64,000 bases of DNA, taken from assembly GCA_045644545.1 (NCBI GenBank), contig JAZRHC010000029.1, positions 1 through 64,000 of the forward strand, written 5' to 3'. The notes beneath the pieces are model-generated. The model was not told the DNA's origin. It made no database searches and saw nothing but the letters and a program-made list of their open reading frames with translations. Positions 50,271 to 59,377 of the stretch are shown in pieces. The translations under genes and the position numbers were made by a program. Every line of letters starts with the position of its first letter. The first letter of the stretch is position 1. Source of the DNA: Scatosoma sp045644545. GTDB taxonomy: Bacteria > Bacillota > Clostridia > Christensenellales > Borkfalkiaceae.

Positions 50271-51350
50271 TCAATCAAAATATCCTTTTGCCGCAAGCAG
50301 TTCCGCAAGCAACACCGCGCCGCCTGCCGCGCCGCGAAGGGTATTGTGCGAAAGCCCGATAAATTTATAATCGAAAAGGGTATCTTCGCGAAGTCTGCCC
50401 ACCGTCACGCTCATACCGTTGCCTTCCATTCTGTCAAGCTTTGCTTGCGGGCGGTTATCTTCTTCAAAATATTTGATAAATTGCGCGGGCGCGGAGGGGA
50501 GGGAGAGCTCTTGCGGCGCTCCTTTAAAATCTGCCCAAGCTTGAAGGATTTCCTCCTTAGAGGGCTTATTTTCGAAGGATACGAACACCGCCGCGGTATG
50601 CCCGTCGGAAACGGGTACGCGCAAGCATTGCGCCGTAATCACGGGAGAATCCGCCAAAACGATCTCGCCATCCTTCACTTCGCCCCAAATTTTTAAAGGC
50701 TCTTTTTCGCTCTTTTCCTCTTCGCCGCCGATATAGGGAATCACGTTGTCGAGGATCTCGGGCATCGTGTCGAAGGTTTTGCCCGCGCCCGAAATTGCCT
50801 GATAGGTGCAAACCGCCGCTTGCTTAATCCCGAATTTCTTCAAGGGGTGGAGAAGGGGCACGTAGGATTGCAAAGAGCAGTTGGATTTTACGGCGATAAA
50901 GCCGCGCTTCGTGCCGAGCCGCTTTCTTTGCGCCTCGATCACTTGGATATGCCCGTCGTTAATTTCGGGAATTACCATCGGAACGTCCGCCGTGAAACGG
51001 TGCGCGGAGTTATTCGAAACGACGGGAACTTCCATTTTCGCGTACGTTTCTTCGAGCGCGCGAATTTTCGCTTTGTCCATATTCACCGCGCAGAAAACGA
51101 AATCTACCGCCGCCGCGATAGCTTCTTTATCTCCTTCCGCGTCGAGAATTTTCATTTCGCGGTATTTTTCGGGAATAGGGGTTTTGAACGCCCATTTATC
51201 GCCGACGGCTTCCGCGTAAGTTTTTCCCGCGGACCGCGCGGACGCCGCCAAAGCGACCACGTTGAATTGAGGGTGCTTTTCGAGCAAAAGCATAAATCTT
51301 TGCCCGACCATACCGGTTGCGCCGATAACGCCTACCTTATAAGTTTTCAT
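50271..51350 (-). CDS. asd: aspartate-semialdehyde dehydrogenase
   Basis: A 359-residue enzyme reducing aspartyl phosphate to aspartate semialdehyde. GATGMVGQRF is the NADP motif near the N-terminus. Cys158 (KSNCSLQ) is the catalytic thiol, and ISGAGK and DGHTAAV follow. Segment order and the SNCS context place it nearer the archaeal/fungal-type branch than the E. coli type. AAGGAG precedes the ATG. It is the first gene after the lysine riboswitch. Confidence 0.93.
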   Translation of the reverse strand: MKTYKVGVIGATGMVGQRFMLLLEKHPQFNVVALAASARSAGKTYAEAVGDKWAFKTPIPEKYREMKILDAEGDKEAIAAAVDFVFCAVNMDKAKIRALEETYAKMEVPVVSNNSAHRFTADVPMVIPEINDGHIQVIEAQRKRLGTKRGFIAVKSNCSLQSYVPLLHPLKKFGIKQAAVCTYQAISGAGKTFDTMPEILDNVIPYIGGEEEKSEKEPLKIWGEVKDGEIVLADSPVITAQCLRVPVSDGHTAAVFVSFENKPSKEEILQAWADFKGAPQELSLPSAPAQFIKYFEEDNRPQAKLDRMEGNGMSVTVGRLREDTLFDYKFIGLSHNTLRGAAGGAVLLAELLAAKGYFD

Positions 51351-51377
51351 ATCGTAAAACTCCTTAAAAAATTTTTT

Positions 51378-51407
51378 CTAAAATAAAAGACGGCGAGCCA
51401 CCGTCTT
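51378..51407 (-). terminator. riboswitch-controlled terminator before asd
   Basis: On the minus strand AAGACGG and CCGTCTT form a stem followed by TTATTTTAG, between the lysine aptamer and the asd ribosome site. Confidence 0.75.
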
Positions 51408-51446
51408 GCTAATAAGCCTTTGCGTTCCACCGAACTTCGGTTCTCG

Positions 51447-51620
51447 TAAATAGCTCAACACAGACGGTGTCAGTCATACGGGTGTTCTCCCGTATGCCCA
51501 GCGCGGACGGAATGTTTCGCGCTTCGGCGGAGATACCCTTTCCCCGAACAAGGCGTAAGCAAAATCATTCCTTATTTCGCGCCTTCGAAGGGTACTGATG
51601 TTCGTCCGCTCCTCTATTTA
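51447..51620 (-). promoter_or_regulatory. lysine riboswitch (L box) aptamer
   Basis: On the minus strand the P1 arms are AAATAGAGG and GAGCTATTT. Between them lie the conserved parts of the lysine aptamer: an AGTA near the start, CGCCGAAGC-like (CCGCCGAAGCGCG), CTGGGCATACGGG, and ACTG near the end. A terminator follows, so lysine should shut off asd-dapA-dapB. The boundaries are set by P1. Confidence 0.88.
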
Positions 51621-51628
51621 ACGAATTT

Positions 51629-51657
51629 ATTTTAGCATATTCGAGATAAAAAGTCAA
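51629..51657 (-). promoter_or_regulatory. promoter of the lysine-riboswitch operon
   Basis: On the minus strand: TTGACT at 51657-51652, 17-bp spacer, TAAAAT at 51634-51629. Confidence 0.7.
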
Positions 51658-51706
51658 AGATTTTTCACAACTTGCAAATTTTATTTAAAATTTTTTCGAA
51701 ATTTCC

Positions 51707-51735
51707 TTGAAATTATCGTAAATTTGTAGTAAAAT
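51707..51735 (+). promoter_or_regulatory. promoter of the operon starting at 51800
   Basis: TTGAAA at 51707-51712, 17-bp spacer, TAAAAT at 51730-51735. It is divergent from the lysine operon. Confidence 0.65.
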
Positions 51736-51799
51736 AGAAGAGATAAAAAATTTGGAAAGGGAAATTACGCCCTTTTTAGGAAAATTTTGGAGTTAGAAA

Positions 51800-53089
51800 A
51801 TGGCGCAACAAAAGAAAGGGTTTATCACCCGTATGCTCGAAGGCAAGGAAAAAAGCGAGGAATACGCAAGAAGTACTTTGCCTACCAATCGCTGGCAGTT
51901 GTTCTGGGACGTGTTCAAGGGCAACTTCGGCAAAATCGTAAAAATCAATCTGTTGACTTTATTGTTCTTTATTCCGCTTATCGCGATTATCGTGATTCGA
52001 ATTATGATCGGCGAAAGCAACGGGATCATTTATCCCTTCGGGGCGAATCTTGCGGTGGGATATCCCGCCGCGCCCGCTCTGCAAGGGCTTGCGGAAATGC
52101 TTACCCTTCAAAGCGATTTATTCGCGTATATTGCGATCGTGATTTCTATGTTTATCGCCGCGGTCGGGCTTTCGGGCGGTATGTACGTCGTACGCAATAT
52201 GATCTGGACGGAAGGCGTGTTCGTCGCGAACGATTTTTGGCGCGGCGTAAAACTCAATTATAAAAACGCGTTGCAAGCGAGCTTGTTCTTTACGCTTATT
52301 TTAACGCTTTGTATGACGCTCGTCAATTTCTCGGAATTTTCGCTTTCAATTTCGGATACGAGTACGGCGCAGGAGGTTTGGTTTAAAATTTCCGAAGCGT
52401 TCAGCTACGTTCTCGTGGTGGTCGCGGGGTTAATGACCCTTTGGATGATCGCGCTCGGCGTCAATTACGAGCAGAAATTTTTCGTGCTTTTGAAAAATTC
52501 CTTCTTAATTATGCTCGGCACGTTGCCGCAGACGATCTTCTTCGGCGCGATTGCTTTGTTGCCGTTAATCTTATTCCTGTTGGGCGGCTCGTTCTTTATG
52601 ATGCTCGCCATCGTATTTTTGATTTTGTTCAGCTTTTCCTTCCTGCTTCTCGTTTGGTTGGATTTTGCGCAATGGGTGTTCGATAAATATATCAACCCGA
52701 AGATCGAAGGCGCGAGAGTGGGCAGAGGTATTTACAACAAAGACGGTTCGTCCTCGCTCGACGGCGAAAGCGCGGCGGCGATCGAATATCAACGTGCGAT
52801 CCTTGCGACGGGCAGATCTCGCCTCGTCGCCCGCCCGATCAAGCCGATCGACGACGATTTGCAAATATACGATCTTCCCACTTCTTTCACCCGCGAGGAT
52901 TTAAAGCGTCTGCGCGAAAGCAAGCAAAATATCGCGGAGGATACCGAAGCGTATGCGGAAGAGCATAAGAACGACTTGAAATACGTTGAATATAACAAGA
53001 TATTCGACGAGCGTGAAAAAGCCCTTCAAGAAGAGGACGCAAAGGGGAAGCGTAAAAAACGCAAGCCACCCAAAATGCTTGGAGAATAA
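51800..53089 (+). CDS. polytopic membrane protein with charged C-terminal tail
   Basis: A 429-residue protein with about six hydrophobic segments between residues 45 and 300. WDVFKGNFGKIVKINLLTLL near the start resembles the DUF624/YesL group of membrane proteins. The last 120 residues are soluble, charged and end in a Lys/Arg-rich stretch, so the tail is probably inside the cell. Function is unknown. TTGGAG precedes the ATG. It leads an operon with a methyltransferase, hslO and two repeat proteins. Confidence 0.7.
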   Translation: MAQQKKGFITRMLEGKEKSEEYARSTLPTNRWQLFWDVFKGNFGKIVKINLLTLLFFIPLIAIIVIRIMIGESNGIIYPFGANLAVGYPAAPALQGLAEMLTLQSDLFAYIAIVISMFIAAVGLSGGMYVVRNMIWTEGVFVANDFWRGVKLNYKNALQASLFFTLILTLCMTLVNFSEFSLSISDTSTAQEVWFKISEAFSYVLVVVAGLMTLWMIALGVNYEQKFFVLLKNSFLIMLGTLPQTIFFGAIALLPLILFLLGGSFFMMLAIVFLILFSFSFLLLVWLDFAQWVFDKYINPKIEGARVGRGIYNKDGSSSLDGESAAAIEYQRAILATGRSRLVARPIKPIDDDLQIYDLPTSFTREDLKRLRESKQNIAEDTEAYAEEHKNDLKYVEYNKIFDEREKALQEEDAKGKRKKRKPPKMLGE

Positions 53090-53123
53090 TTTTTTAACCC
53101 GCCGCACGGCGGAAAGGAGCCGT

Positions 53124-53858
53124 ATGGAGAGAAAGAACGCCTACGCGAATCTTGCCAAATGGTTTGAATATCTCAACGACGACTGCGACTATGAAAACTG
53201 GTCGCAGTATTTAGTTGCGGGGCTGAAAGCCTATCCGCTTACCGCAGGGCTGGATATCGGTTGTGGGGGCGGGTGGTTTACGCGCGCGTTCGAGCGGGCG
53301 GGCTACCGAATGACGGGGCTGGATATTTCCCCCGAAATGCTTGGCTTTGCCGAGGAACAAGCCCGTAAAGAAGGGGTGAGAAGCGCGTATCTTTTAGGAG
53401 ATATCGTAAAGACTAAGCTACCCAAACGGTTTGATTTTGCCTCTGCCGTAAACGATTGCGTAAATTATATTCCCAAAGAAAAATTACGTTCGGCGTTTAA
53501 AAACGTTCATTCTGCGTTAAATAAAAACGGGATATTCGTGTTTGACATCAGCTCCGAACGAAAATTTCGCGAAAAGATTGCAGATACTGTTTGCGTTGAC
53601 GATCGCGACGAAGTTACCTATTTATGCTTTAATCACGCGGAAAACGACCGTGCGACGCTCGACGTAACGCTGTTTATAAAAAACGTCGACGGCTCGTACG
53701 ACCGCCGCGACGAACGGCATTTGCAATATATATATAAGGAAGAAGAAATCGTCGCCGCGCTTGAAAACGGCGGATTCAAACTGTTGAAGGCGGAAGGGCA
53801 TTTAGGGGAAGAAAAAGAAAAAAGCGACCGAATCTGTTTTTGGGCGCAGAAGATTTGA
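53124..53858 (+). CDS. class I SAM-dependent methyltransferase
   Basis: A 244-residue methyltransferase. The SAM motif GLDIGCGGGWFTRAF is near residue 45, GLDISPEML is motif II and FDFASAVNDCVNYI is motif IV. It is related to small-molecule or tRNA-wobble type enzymes; the substrate is unknown. The frame is open 46 codons upstream inside the previous gene, but GGAAAGGAG sits just before this ATG. It ends nine bases before hslO. Confidence 0.85.
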   Translation: MERKNAYANLAKWFEYLNDDCDYENWSQYLVAGLKAYPLTAGLDIGCGGGWFTRAFERAGYRMTGLDISPEMLGFAEEQARKEGVRSAYLLGDIVKTKLPKRFDFASAVNDCVNYIPKEKLRSAFKNVHSALNKNGIFVFDISSERKFREKIADTVCVDDRDEVTYLCFNHAENDRATLDVTLFIKNVDGSYDRRDERHLQYIYKEEEIVAALENGGFKLLKAEGHLGEEKEKSDRICFWAQKI

Positions 53859-53867
53859 GGATAAACT

Positions 53868-54713
53868 ATGAAAAATACTTTGCGCTGTCTCGTTTTTGAC
53901 GATCAAGTTTCGTTGACTATGATCGATACGACGGAGCTTGTTCGGCAAGCGGTAAAACTACATAACCTTTCCCGTCCTGCGGCGATAACGCTCGGAAAAA
54001 CGCTTTCGGCGGTCGCGTTTATGAGCGCGTCGCTCAAAGAAGCTACGGGGCAGGTTTCCGCGTCCTTAAAAGGGGACGGGTTAGGCGGCGCGATAGGCGT
54101 TTCGGGCGATTTTGCCCTACATATCCGCGGCTATATCGACGAGCCGAGCGTAGAGGTTGAAGAACGCGCCGTTTTGGGTGAAAACGGGTCGTTAACCGTC
54201 GTTCGCGACGACGGCTATTCCCGTCCTTTCGTCGGCTCTTGCGGGTTTGCCGAAGGGGGCGTAGACGGTATTTTCGAGGAATATTATCGCATCAGCGAAC
54301 AGCTTCCAACCTATTTTGGCTCGCGTATCCGTTTCGACGAATCGGGGCAAGTGGCGTTTGCGGGGATTACCGTGTTGCAGCCGCTTCCGTTTGCCGATCC
54401 CGCGACTCTCGACCGCTTGCCGAAAGGCGAAGAGCTTGGCGCGATTACCGAAGAAATGCAAAAAAAAGGAATTCTGCAAACGGCGCGGGAATATTTCGCC
54501 GTGGAAGAATCGCGAGTCGAATGGAAAACGGCGGTTTATCAATGCCATTGTTCGCGGGCGTATCTCGCGGAGGTTTTATCCTCGCTCGGCGAAGCGCAGA
54601 TGCGGCAGATCGTTAAAGAAGACGGCGCGGTGAAGGCGCATTGTCACTACTGTAACACGGATTATTTATTCGGCGAAGAAGATATAGAAAAGATTTTTCC
54701 GCATAAAGGTTAG
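53868..54713 (+). CDS. hslO: redox-regulated chaperone Hsp33
   Basis: A 281-residue Hsp33, a holdase switched on by oxidation. The C-terminal zinc centre has CHC and CHYC (CQCHCSRAYL...HCHYCNTDY), as in the CxC/CxxC family pattern. ALGKTLSAVAFMSA-type and GDGLGGAIGVSGDF segments match the N-terminal domain. AGGATAAACT precedes the ATG. It sits in the operon with a methyltransferase and repeat proteins. Confidence 0.93.
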   Translation: MKNTLRCLVFDDQVSLTMIDTTELVRQAVKLHNLSRPAAITLGKTLSAVAFMSASLKEATGQVSASLKGDGLGGAIGVSGDFALHIRGYIDEPSVEVEERAVLGENGSLTVVRDDGYSRPFVGSCGFAEGGVDGIFEEYYRISEQLPTYFGSRIRFDESGQVAFAGITVLQPLPFADPATLDRLPKGEELGAITEEMQKKGILQTAREYFAVEESRVEWKTAVYQCHCSRAYLAEVLSSLGEAQMRQIVKEDGAVKAHCHYCNTDYLFGEEDIEKIFPHKG

Positions 54714-54730
54714 GCGGAACGAGGCAGAAA

Positions 54731-56449
54731 ATGGGCAAAAAGGTTCAAAAAATAGATTTTAGCTACGACCGTTTGGGGCGTATGGCGGATAAATATTATA
54801 ACGAGGGGAACTATATTTCCGCTCTCCGTTTTGCGTATAAACAATATTCTGAGTACGGCGGCGACGGGGACGTATATACTCGACTTGCCGATATCTACGA
54901 AAATATGGGACTTCATTCCTCCGCCGTCAATTACTGGTATAAATTTCTCGACGATTGCGAAGTGGACGATCTGCCCGATATCTACGAAGGTCTTGCCGTC
55001 AATTATCTGAATATGGGCAACGAAAGTCAATCGGCGTATTATTATAATCAGCTTATCAGCGTGGACGATACTTTGCCCGAAGAAACCAAATACGAGATTG
55101 CAGAAACCTTTTCATCCAAGAAAAAAGACCGTTTTCGCTTCGTTTATCCGCCCGAAAAAGCCGATTATTCCAAAGAGCTTGAAAGAGGCTCAATCGCTTT
55201 AAAAAACGGCGACCCCGACCGCGCGATCGAGCTTTTAGGGAAGGTTGCGAAAGGATCTAAGGAATATCACCGCGCAAAGGAGATGGAAGCGATCGCGTAT
55301 TTGCTGTCCGAACGGGCGAAAACCGCCGAAAAGATCTGTTTGGATATTTTAGCGGACAACCCCAACAGCGTGCAAGCGCTGTCCACGCTTGCGGCGGCGT
55401 ATTTGGAACAGGACAGAATAGAGGAAAGCCGTGCGCTCGCCGTTAAGCTTGCCGCCGAAAAGCAGGAAAGCTCCGACGAGATTTATAAAGTCGCCACGGT
55501 GTGCTGTGAAAACGGCTTACACGAAGAAGCGTATTTAAAATTTCTCGAATTGGAAAACGAAATGCCTTACGACGGGCGAATGTTGTATTTTAGGGCAGTC
55601 GCGGCGGTGAAAAGCGGACGAATTAAGGAAGCAATCGCCGATTTCGACCGTCTTTGCACGATCTATCCCGACGCGTTCGTCGCGGCGTATTATTTGGATG
55701 CGTTGCGCGAATGGAAGGAGAGCGAGCCGTTGCCCGAGCTAACCTATTTTTATCGCGTGCCGATGGAGGAGAGAGAACGGCGGGGGCAGGTGCTTGCGCA
55801 GATCGCAAAAATGAGCAAAGAAGAAGCGGAGCTGTTCGGCGAAATCGCGCAAAACGAAGGGTTTTTCCGTTGGTGCTTCGACGAAATGGACGGAGCGGAT
55901 CAAGAATTGCAATATTCGGCGCTCGCCATCGCGGTGCACGCTTCCGCTATGGGATTTATTCGCGAAGCGCTTTTGGATAGCGAGGTTTCCGACGTGTTGA
56001 AAATCGAAACGCTCAGAATGCTGTTGGAACGCAACGAACCCGCCTCGGTCGGAGCGGTGCTTTGCAATATCTATCGTAAGCTCCATCTTTTAAAAATCGA
56101 TATCGGGCGCAAAAAGCGCAGAGTTTTTATCGAAGGCTACGCGTATATCGCCTCGAAATTTATCGTTATCAGCGACGGATATGCAAGAAAAATCAAGAAT
56201 ACGGCGGAAAAATTATATCGCGCGGTGGAAACGAACGAGCAATTCGATCTTCTGCAAAACGGCGACGATATCGCTTGCGCGATCTACCTTTTAAGCGGGC
56301 TGAAAGAGCTCGGTAAAGACGTAGAGCAAGTGTCTGCGGTGTTTGAGGCGAACGCGGCAAAAGTACGCGTTTTGCTGACTTCTTGCGCGAGCTTGGAATA
56401 TGCGGAAAACAGGGATAAGAGAGAGGAGAAAGGCTATGAAACTCATTGA
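54731..56449 (+). CDS. tetratricopeptide-repeat protein
   Basis: A 572-residue soluble protein made largely of TPR-like helical pairs, clearest at residues 15-130 (YYNEGNYISALRFAYKQY, LADIYENMGLHSSAVNYW, LAVNYLNMGNESQSAYYY) and 150-320. There is no signal peptide or TM segment. It has an acidic character and no catalytic motif. It probably acts as a scaffold. The downstream gene overlaps its last 14 bases, so the two are translated together. Confidence 0.75.
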   Translation: MGKKVQKIDFSYDRLGRMADKYYNEGNYISALRFAYKQYSEYGGDGDVYTRLADIYENMGLHSSAVNYWYKFLDDCEVDDLPDIYEGLAVNYLNMGNESQSAYYYNQLISVDDTLPEETKYEIAETFSSKKKDRFRFVYPPEKADYSKELERGSIALKNGDPDRAIELLGKVAKGSKEYHRAKEMEAIAYLLSERAKTAEKICLDILADNPNSVQALSTLAAAYLEQDRIEESRALAVKLAAEKQESSDEIYKVATVCCENGLHEEAYLKFLELENEMPYDGRMLYFRAVAAVKSGRIKEAIADFDRLCTIYPDAFVAAYYLDALREWKESEPLPELTYFYRVPMEERERRGQVLAQIAKMSKEEAELFGEIAQNEGFFRWCFDEMDGADQELQYSALAIAVHASAMGFIREALLDSEVSDVLKIETLRMLLERNEPASVGAVLCNIYRKLHLLKIDIGRKKRRVFIEGYAYIASKFIVISDGYARKIKNTAEKLYRAVETNEQFDLLQNGDDIACAIYLLSGLKELGKDVEQVSAVFEANAAKVRVLLTSCASLEYAENRDKREEKGYETH

Positions 56450-57275
56450 TTTCGACGGATTATTCGACGAAAAACTCGCGAAATATATCGAAGAAAATAA
56501 AGAAAAACACACCGAAAAACAATGGGAAGAAATTATCCCCAGATTATATAAAAAATTCGGCGACACGTTCGTTGCGAAGATCAAATGCACGCCCAAGGAA
56601 TACTACGCGAAAATGACGGAAGCCGAGTTGGCGGAAACGCTTGCGGAGCACCTTGCAAAGGAAGTGCCCGTGCCTGAATTTTTATGCGCGGAAATTGAAA
56701 GTCGCGATTCCGTCGCCGCCTTGTTGCCGCTTTTAAAAAGTCAAGACGAAGCGACCGTTTCCTACGCGATCAACCTAATCGCGGACGATGCGCGAGCGTT
56801 TGAAGCGTATTTTGAAATTTTGAAAGAAAACCGTTTGAGCGAGGATATCCAAAACGACGCGGTGGAGATTTTCAAGCTCCACGCCGACGAAGTGAAAGAG
56901 AAGGTATTTTCCCTTTATAAAGAAGGCTATTCCAAAGAATATTGTTTGGAGATTCTCTCGCGCGTGAAGGCGCGCGACGAACGCGTATACGAGCTGTTGC
57001 TCTCCGCGTTTTTGTCGGCGGGAGAGAAGCTGCCTATGCGTTCGAGCTATCTTGCCGCCTACGGCGACGAGCGGGCGTTGCCGCATTTACTCGAACGTAT
57101 CGAAGATACCACGATCGGCTTCGTCGAGTTTCAGGAGCTAAAATACGCGATCGAGGCGCTCGGCGGCGAATACGACGAGCCGAGGGATTTTACCGAGGAT
57201 AAGGACTATCTTGCCGTAGAAGCGGCTGGAAGCGGGATCGGCAAATCGTCCGAGGACGGACTTCCGCAAAGCTGA
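56436..57275 (+). CDS. HEAT-like helical repeat protein
   Basis: A 279-residue acidic protein of helical repeats (LLPLLKSQDEATVSYAINLI and similar units between about 85 and 250), resembling HEAT-type scaffolds. No enzyme motif, signal peptide or TM segment is visible. I chose the ATG at 56436, with GAGGAGAAAGG before it, over the in-frame start 12 codons upstream. It is paired with the TPR protein by overlap, which suggests the two work in one complex. Confidence 0.7.
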   Translation: MKLIDFDGLFDEKLAKYIEENKEKHTEKQWEEIIPRLYKKFGDTFVAKIKCTPKEYYAKMTEAELAETLAEHLAKEVPVPEFLCAEIESRDSVAALLPLLKSQDEATVSYAINLIADDARAFEAYFEILKENRLSEDIQNDAVEIFKLHADEVKEKVFSLYKEGYSKEYCLEILSRVKARDERVYELLLSAFLSAGEKLPMRSSYLAAYGDERALPHLLERIEDTTIGFVEFQELKYAIEALGGEYDEPRDFTEDKDYLAVEAAGSGIGKSSEDGLPQS

Positions 57276-57288
57276 TAAACAATAATTT

Positions 57289-57317
57289 TCATAAATTGCT
57301 TACTCTTCGCATATAGT
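57289..57317 (+). promoter_or_regulatory. candidate sigma-E promoter of spoIVA
   Basis: TCATAAA at 57289-57295 and CATATAGT at 57310-57317 are separated by 14 bases, close to the mother-cell sigma-E pattern. spoIVA is a sigma-E gene in Bacillus. No housekeeping promoter is visible. Confidence 0.4.
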
Positions 57318-57390
57318 AAACCGTGAGGTTTTTATGCGGAGATTTTTTTCGCTCGCAAACACGCAACGAATACCACGAAGGGAGGTCGCG

Positions 57391-58857
57391 ATGGAAAATT
57401 ATAGCGTCTACGAAGATATTGCGAGCCGTACGAACGGCGATATTTACATAGGAGTGGTCGGCCCCGTACGCACGGGTAAATCCACCTTTATTAAGCGTTT
57501 TATGGAAAAAATGGTGATCCCGTCCGCAGAGCCTGCGCAACGGGCGGTGATGACGGACGAATTGCCTCAGTCGGCGGCAGGGCGTACCGTAATGACCACC
57601 GAGCCGAAATTCGTGCCCGCAAAAGCGGCGAAAATAGCCGTGGCAAAAGGTGCGGAAGCTTCGGTGCGGCTGGTGGATTGCGTTGGATTTTCCGTGGCGG
57701 GCGCAAGCGGCTTTGAGGAAGACGGCGCGCCTCGGCTCGTAAAAACCGCTTGGAGCGAAGAACCTATTTCCTTCGAGGAAGCGGCGACGATCGGCACGGA
57801 AAAGGTGATCAGGGAACATTCAACGATCGGCGTGCTCGTAACGACGGACGGCAGCGTAACGGATATCCCGCGGGAAAACTATCTTTCCGCCGAGGAAAGG
57901 TCGGTGAACGCCCTCAAAGAGATCGATAAACCGTTCGTGATCTTATTGAATTGCCGTCAGCCCGAAGCGCAGGAAACGCTTCGAAGCTCTTTGGAGGAAA
58001 AATACGACGCCCCCGTGGTCGCGGTGAACGTGGAAACGATGGGCGAAGAGGAGATCGTCCGTATTCTTCAAAAAGCGCTTTTCGAATTCCCCGTATCCGA
58101 GATCGACGTTCGTATTCCCGACTGGATTCGCGCGCTTCCGGAAGAGAATCCCACGGTGGCGTATCTCACGGGCGAGCTGAAAAAAGCGGCTTCGAAAATC
58201 TTCAAAATGAAAGATTGCTTCGAGCTGGAAAACGTATTTGCGGAAGGGGATTTTTTGCCTCCCGACGGCGTGGAAATGGAGCTCGGACGGGGCAGGGCGG
58301 CAATCACCGTAAAAGCGAAAGAGGAGCTTTTTTATAAGGTGCTCAGCGAAGAATGCGGCGAATCGCTTGAAAACGATTTGAAGCTGATGCAATTCGTGAA
58401 AAGGCTTTCCGAATCCAACCGCCGTTACGAAAAGATCAAGGACGCGTTTGCCGCGGCGGAAGAAAAGGGCTACGGCGTGGTGCAACCCACGGGCGGAGAG
58501 CTCGATTTAGATAAACCGCAGCTCGTCCGTAAAAACGGCGGCTACGGCGTTCGTTTCAAAGCGGACGCGGCGAGCTATCATATTATTCGGGTCGGCGTGA
58601 CGGGCGAGATCCAGTCTATCGTCGGCACGAAACAGCAGAGCGAAGCGTTTATAGAGGAAACCTTGCAAAACTATTCCGAAGACAGAGAAAAGGTTTGGCG
58701 GACGAATATTTTCGGAAAGAGTCTTTACGAATTGATGCAAGACGAATTTGCGAAAAAAGCACAGGGTATGCCGCCTGAAATCTGCAAAAAAATCAGGCGC
58801 GTGATCACCCGCGTAGTCAACGACGGAAAAGGCGGGATCTTTTGTATTCTCTTTTAA
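57391..58857 (+). CDS. spoIVA: stage IV sporulation protein A
   Basis: A 488-residue SpoIVA, the ATPase that polymerises on the forespore surface as the base of the spore coat (Bacillus form 492). The N-terminal GTPase-like domain has Walker A GPVRTGKST (24-32) and the switch segment DCVGFSVAGASGFEEDG. The C-terminal region ends GGIFCILF, with the terminal hydrophobic residues that anchor the protein through SpoVM. GGGAGG precedes this ATG; the in-frame start 19 codons upstream lacks a ribosome site. It is the strongest evidence that the organism makes endospores. Confidence 0.95.
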   Translation: MENYSVYEDIASRTNGDIYIGVVGPVRTGKSTFIKRFMEKMVIPSAEPAQRAVMTDELPQSAAGRTVMTTEPKFVPAKAAKIAVAKGAEASVRLVDCVGFSVAGASGFEEDGAPRLVKTAWSEEPISFEEAATIGTEKVIREHSTIGVLVTTDGSVTDIPRENYLSAEERSVNALKEIDKPFVILLNCRQPEAQETLRSSLEEKYDAPVVAVNVETMGEEEIVRILQKALFEFPVSEIDVRIPDWIRALPEENPTVAYLTGELKKAASKIFKMKDCFELENVFAEGDFLPPDGVEMELGRGRAAITVKAKEELFYKVLSEECGESLENDLKLMQFVKRLSESNRRYEKIKDAFAAAEEKGYGVVQPTGGELDLDKPQLVRKNGGYGVRFKADAASYHIIRVGVTGEIQSIVGTKQQSEAFIEETLQNYSEDREKVWRTNIFGKSLYELMQDEFAKKAQGMPPEICKKIRRVITRVVNDGKGGIFCILF

Positions 58858-58932
58858 AAGATCGCCCGATAGAGGGATAAAACGCAAAAAACAGGGGAAT
58901 ACTCTTTGTAAATTCTTTTCAAGGAGTTGTTT

Positions 58933-59070
58933 ATGGGAAAATCGGTAAAAGAGAAGAAAAATAAAATCCCCAAGATCACGGAAGCGGAATATGAGGAATA
59001 TATTTCCTCGTTAAAAGGCGAATCCCCGCAACGACCCGCAGAGTCAACGCGAATCGGAGATAAAAAGTAA
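58933..59070 (+). CDS. small 45-residue protein downstream of spoIVA
   Basis: An ATG six bases after AAGGAG opens a 45-codon frame ending in TAA. The peptide is highly charged, Lys/Glu-rich, with KITEAEYEEYISSLKGE in the middle, and has no Cys or TM segment. It resembles no family I can name. Ribosome site, codon use like its neighbours and a strong terminator just after it make it a likely real gene. Its position suggests possible sporulation use. Confidence 0.6.
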   Translation: MGKSVKEKKNKIPKITEAEYEEYISSLKGESPQRPAESTRIGDKK

Positions 59071-59074
59071 AGAA

Positions 59075-59118
59075 AAAAGTTGCGGCTCGAAAAATTCGGA
59101 CTGCAACTTTTGTTTTTA
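59075..59118 (+). terminator. terminator after the 45-residue ORF
   Basis: AAAAGTTGC and GCAACTTTT pair around an 19-base loop and are followed by GTTTTTA. Confidence 0.75.
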
Positions 59119-59240
59119 TAATTTTGCGCCTACCGTGTCTGCGTTCAACGAAAAAGCAAGCTTTTTTTGAAAAACCGCGCAAAAATCCTGAAAAATCCAA
59201 AAAAATTGCCCTATGGAAAAGATTTTTTTTAGTAAAACTC

Positions 59241-59269
59241 TTGACCCGAACGCAAAGTTGTGTTATAAT
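59241..59269 (+). promoter_or_regulatory. promoter of the VDYDKI-repeat protein gene
   Basis: TTGACC at 59241-59246, 17-bp spacer, TATAAT at 59264-59269. The leader of about 100 bases contains a small hairpin (GCTCTTTTAGAGC, from about 59293). Confidence 0.75.
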
Positions 59270-59377
59270 AATGTCGTGGAAATGTATATCTTTGCTCTTT
59301 TAGAGCATAGATACGGCAAAAATCAACGGAAATTACGTTCGCAAAATTCAAAAAGCGAACGAAAACAGAGGTGTAAT

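Noticed and set aside
57316..57331. Terminator between the HEAT-like gene and spoIVA
   Set aside because: Only a 5-bp stem; it overlaps the predicted sigma-E start region, so support is too weak to list.
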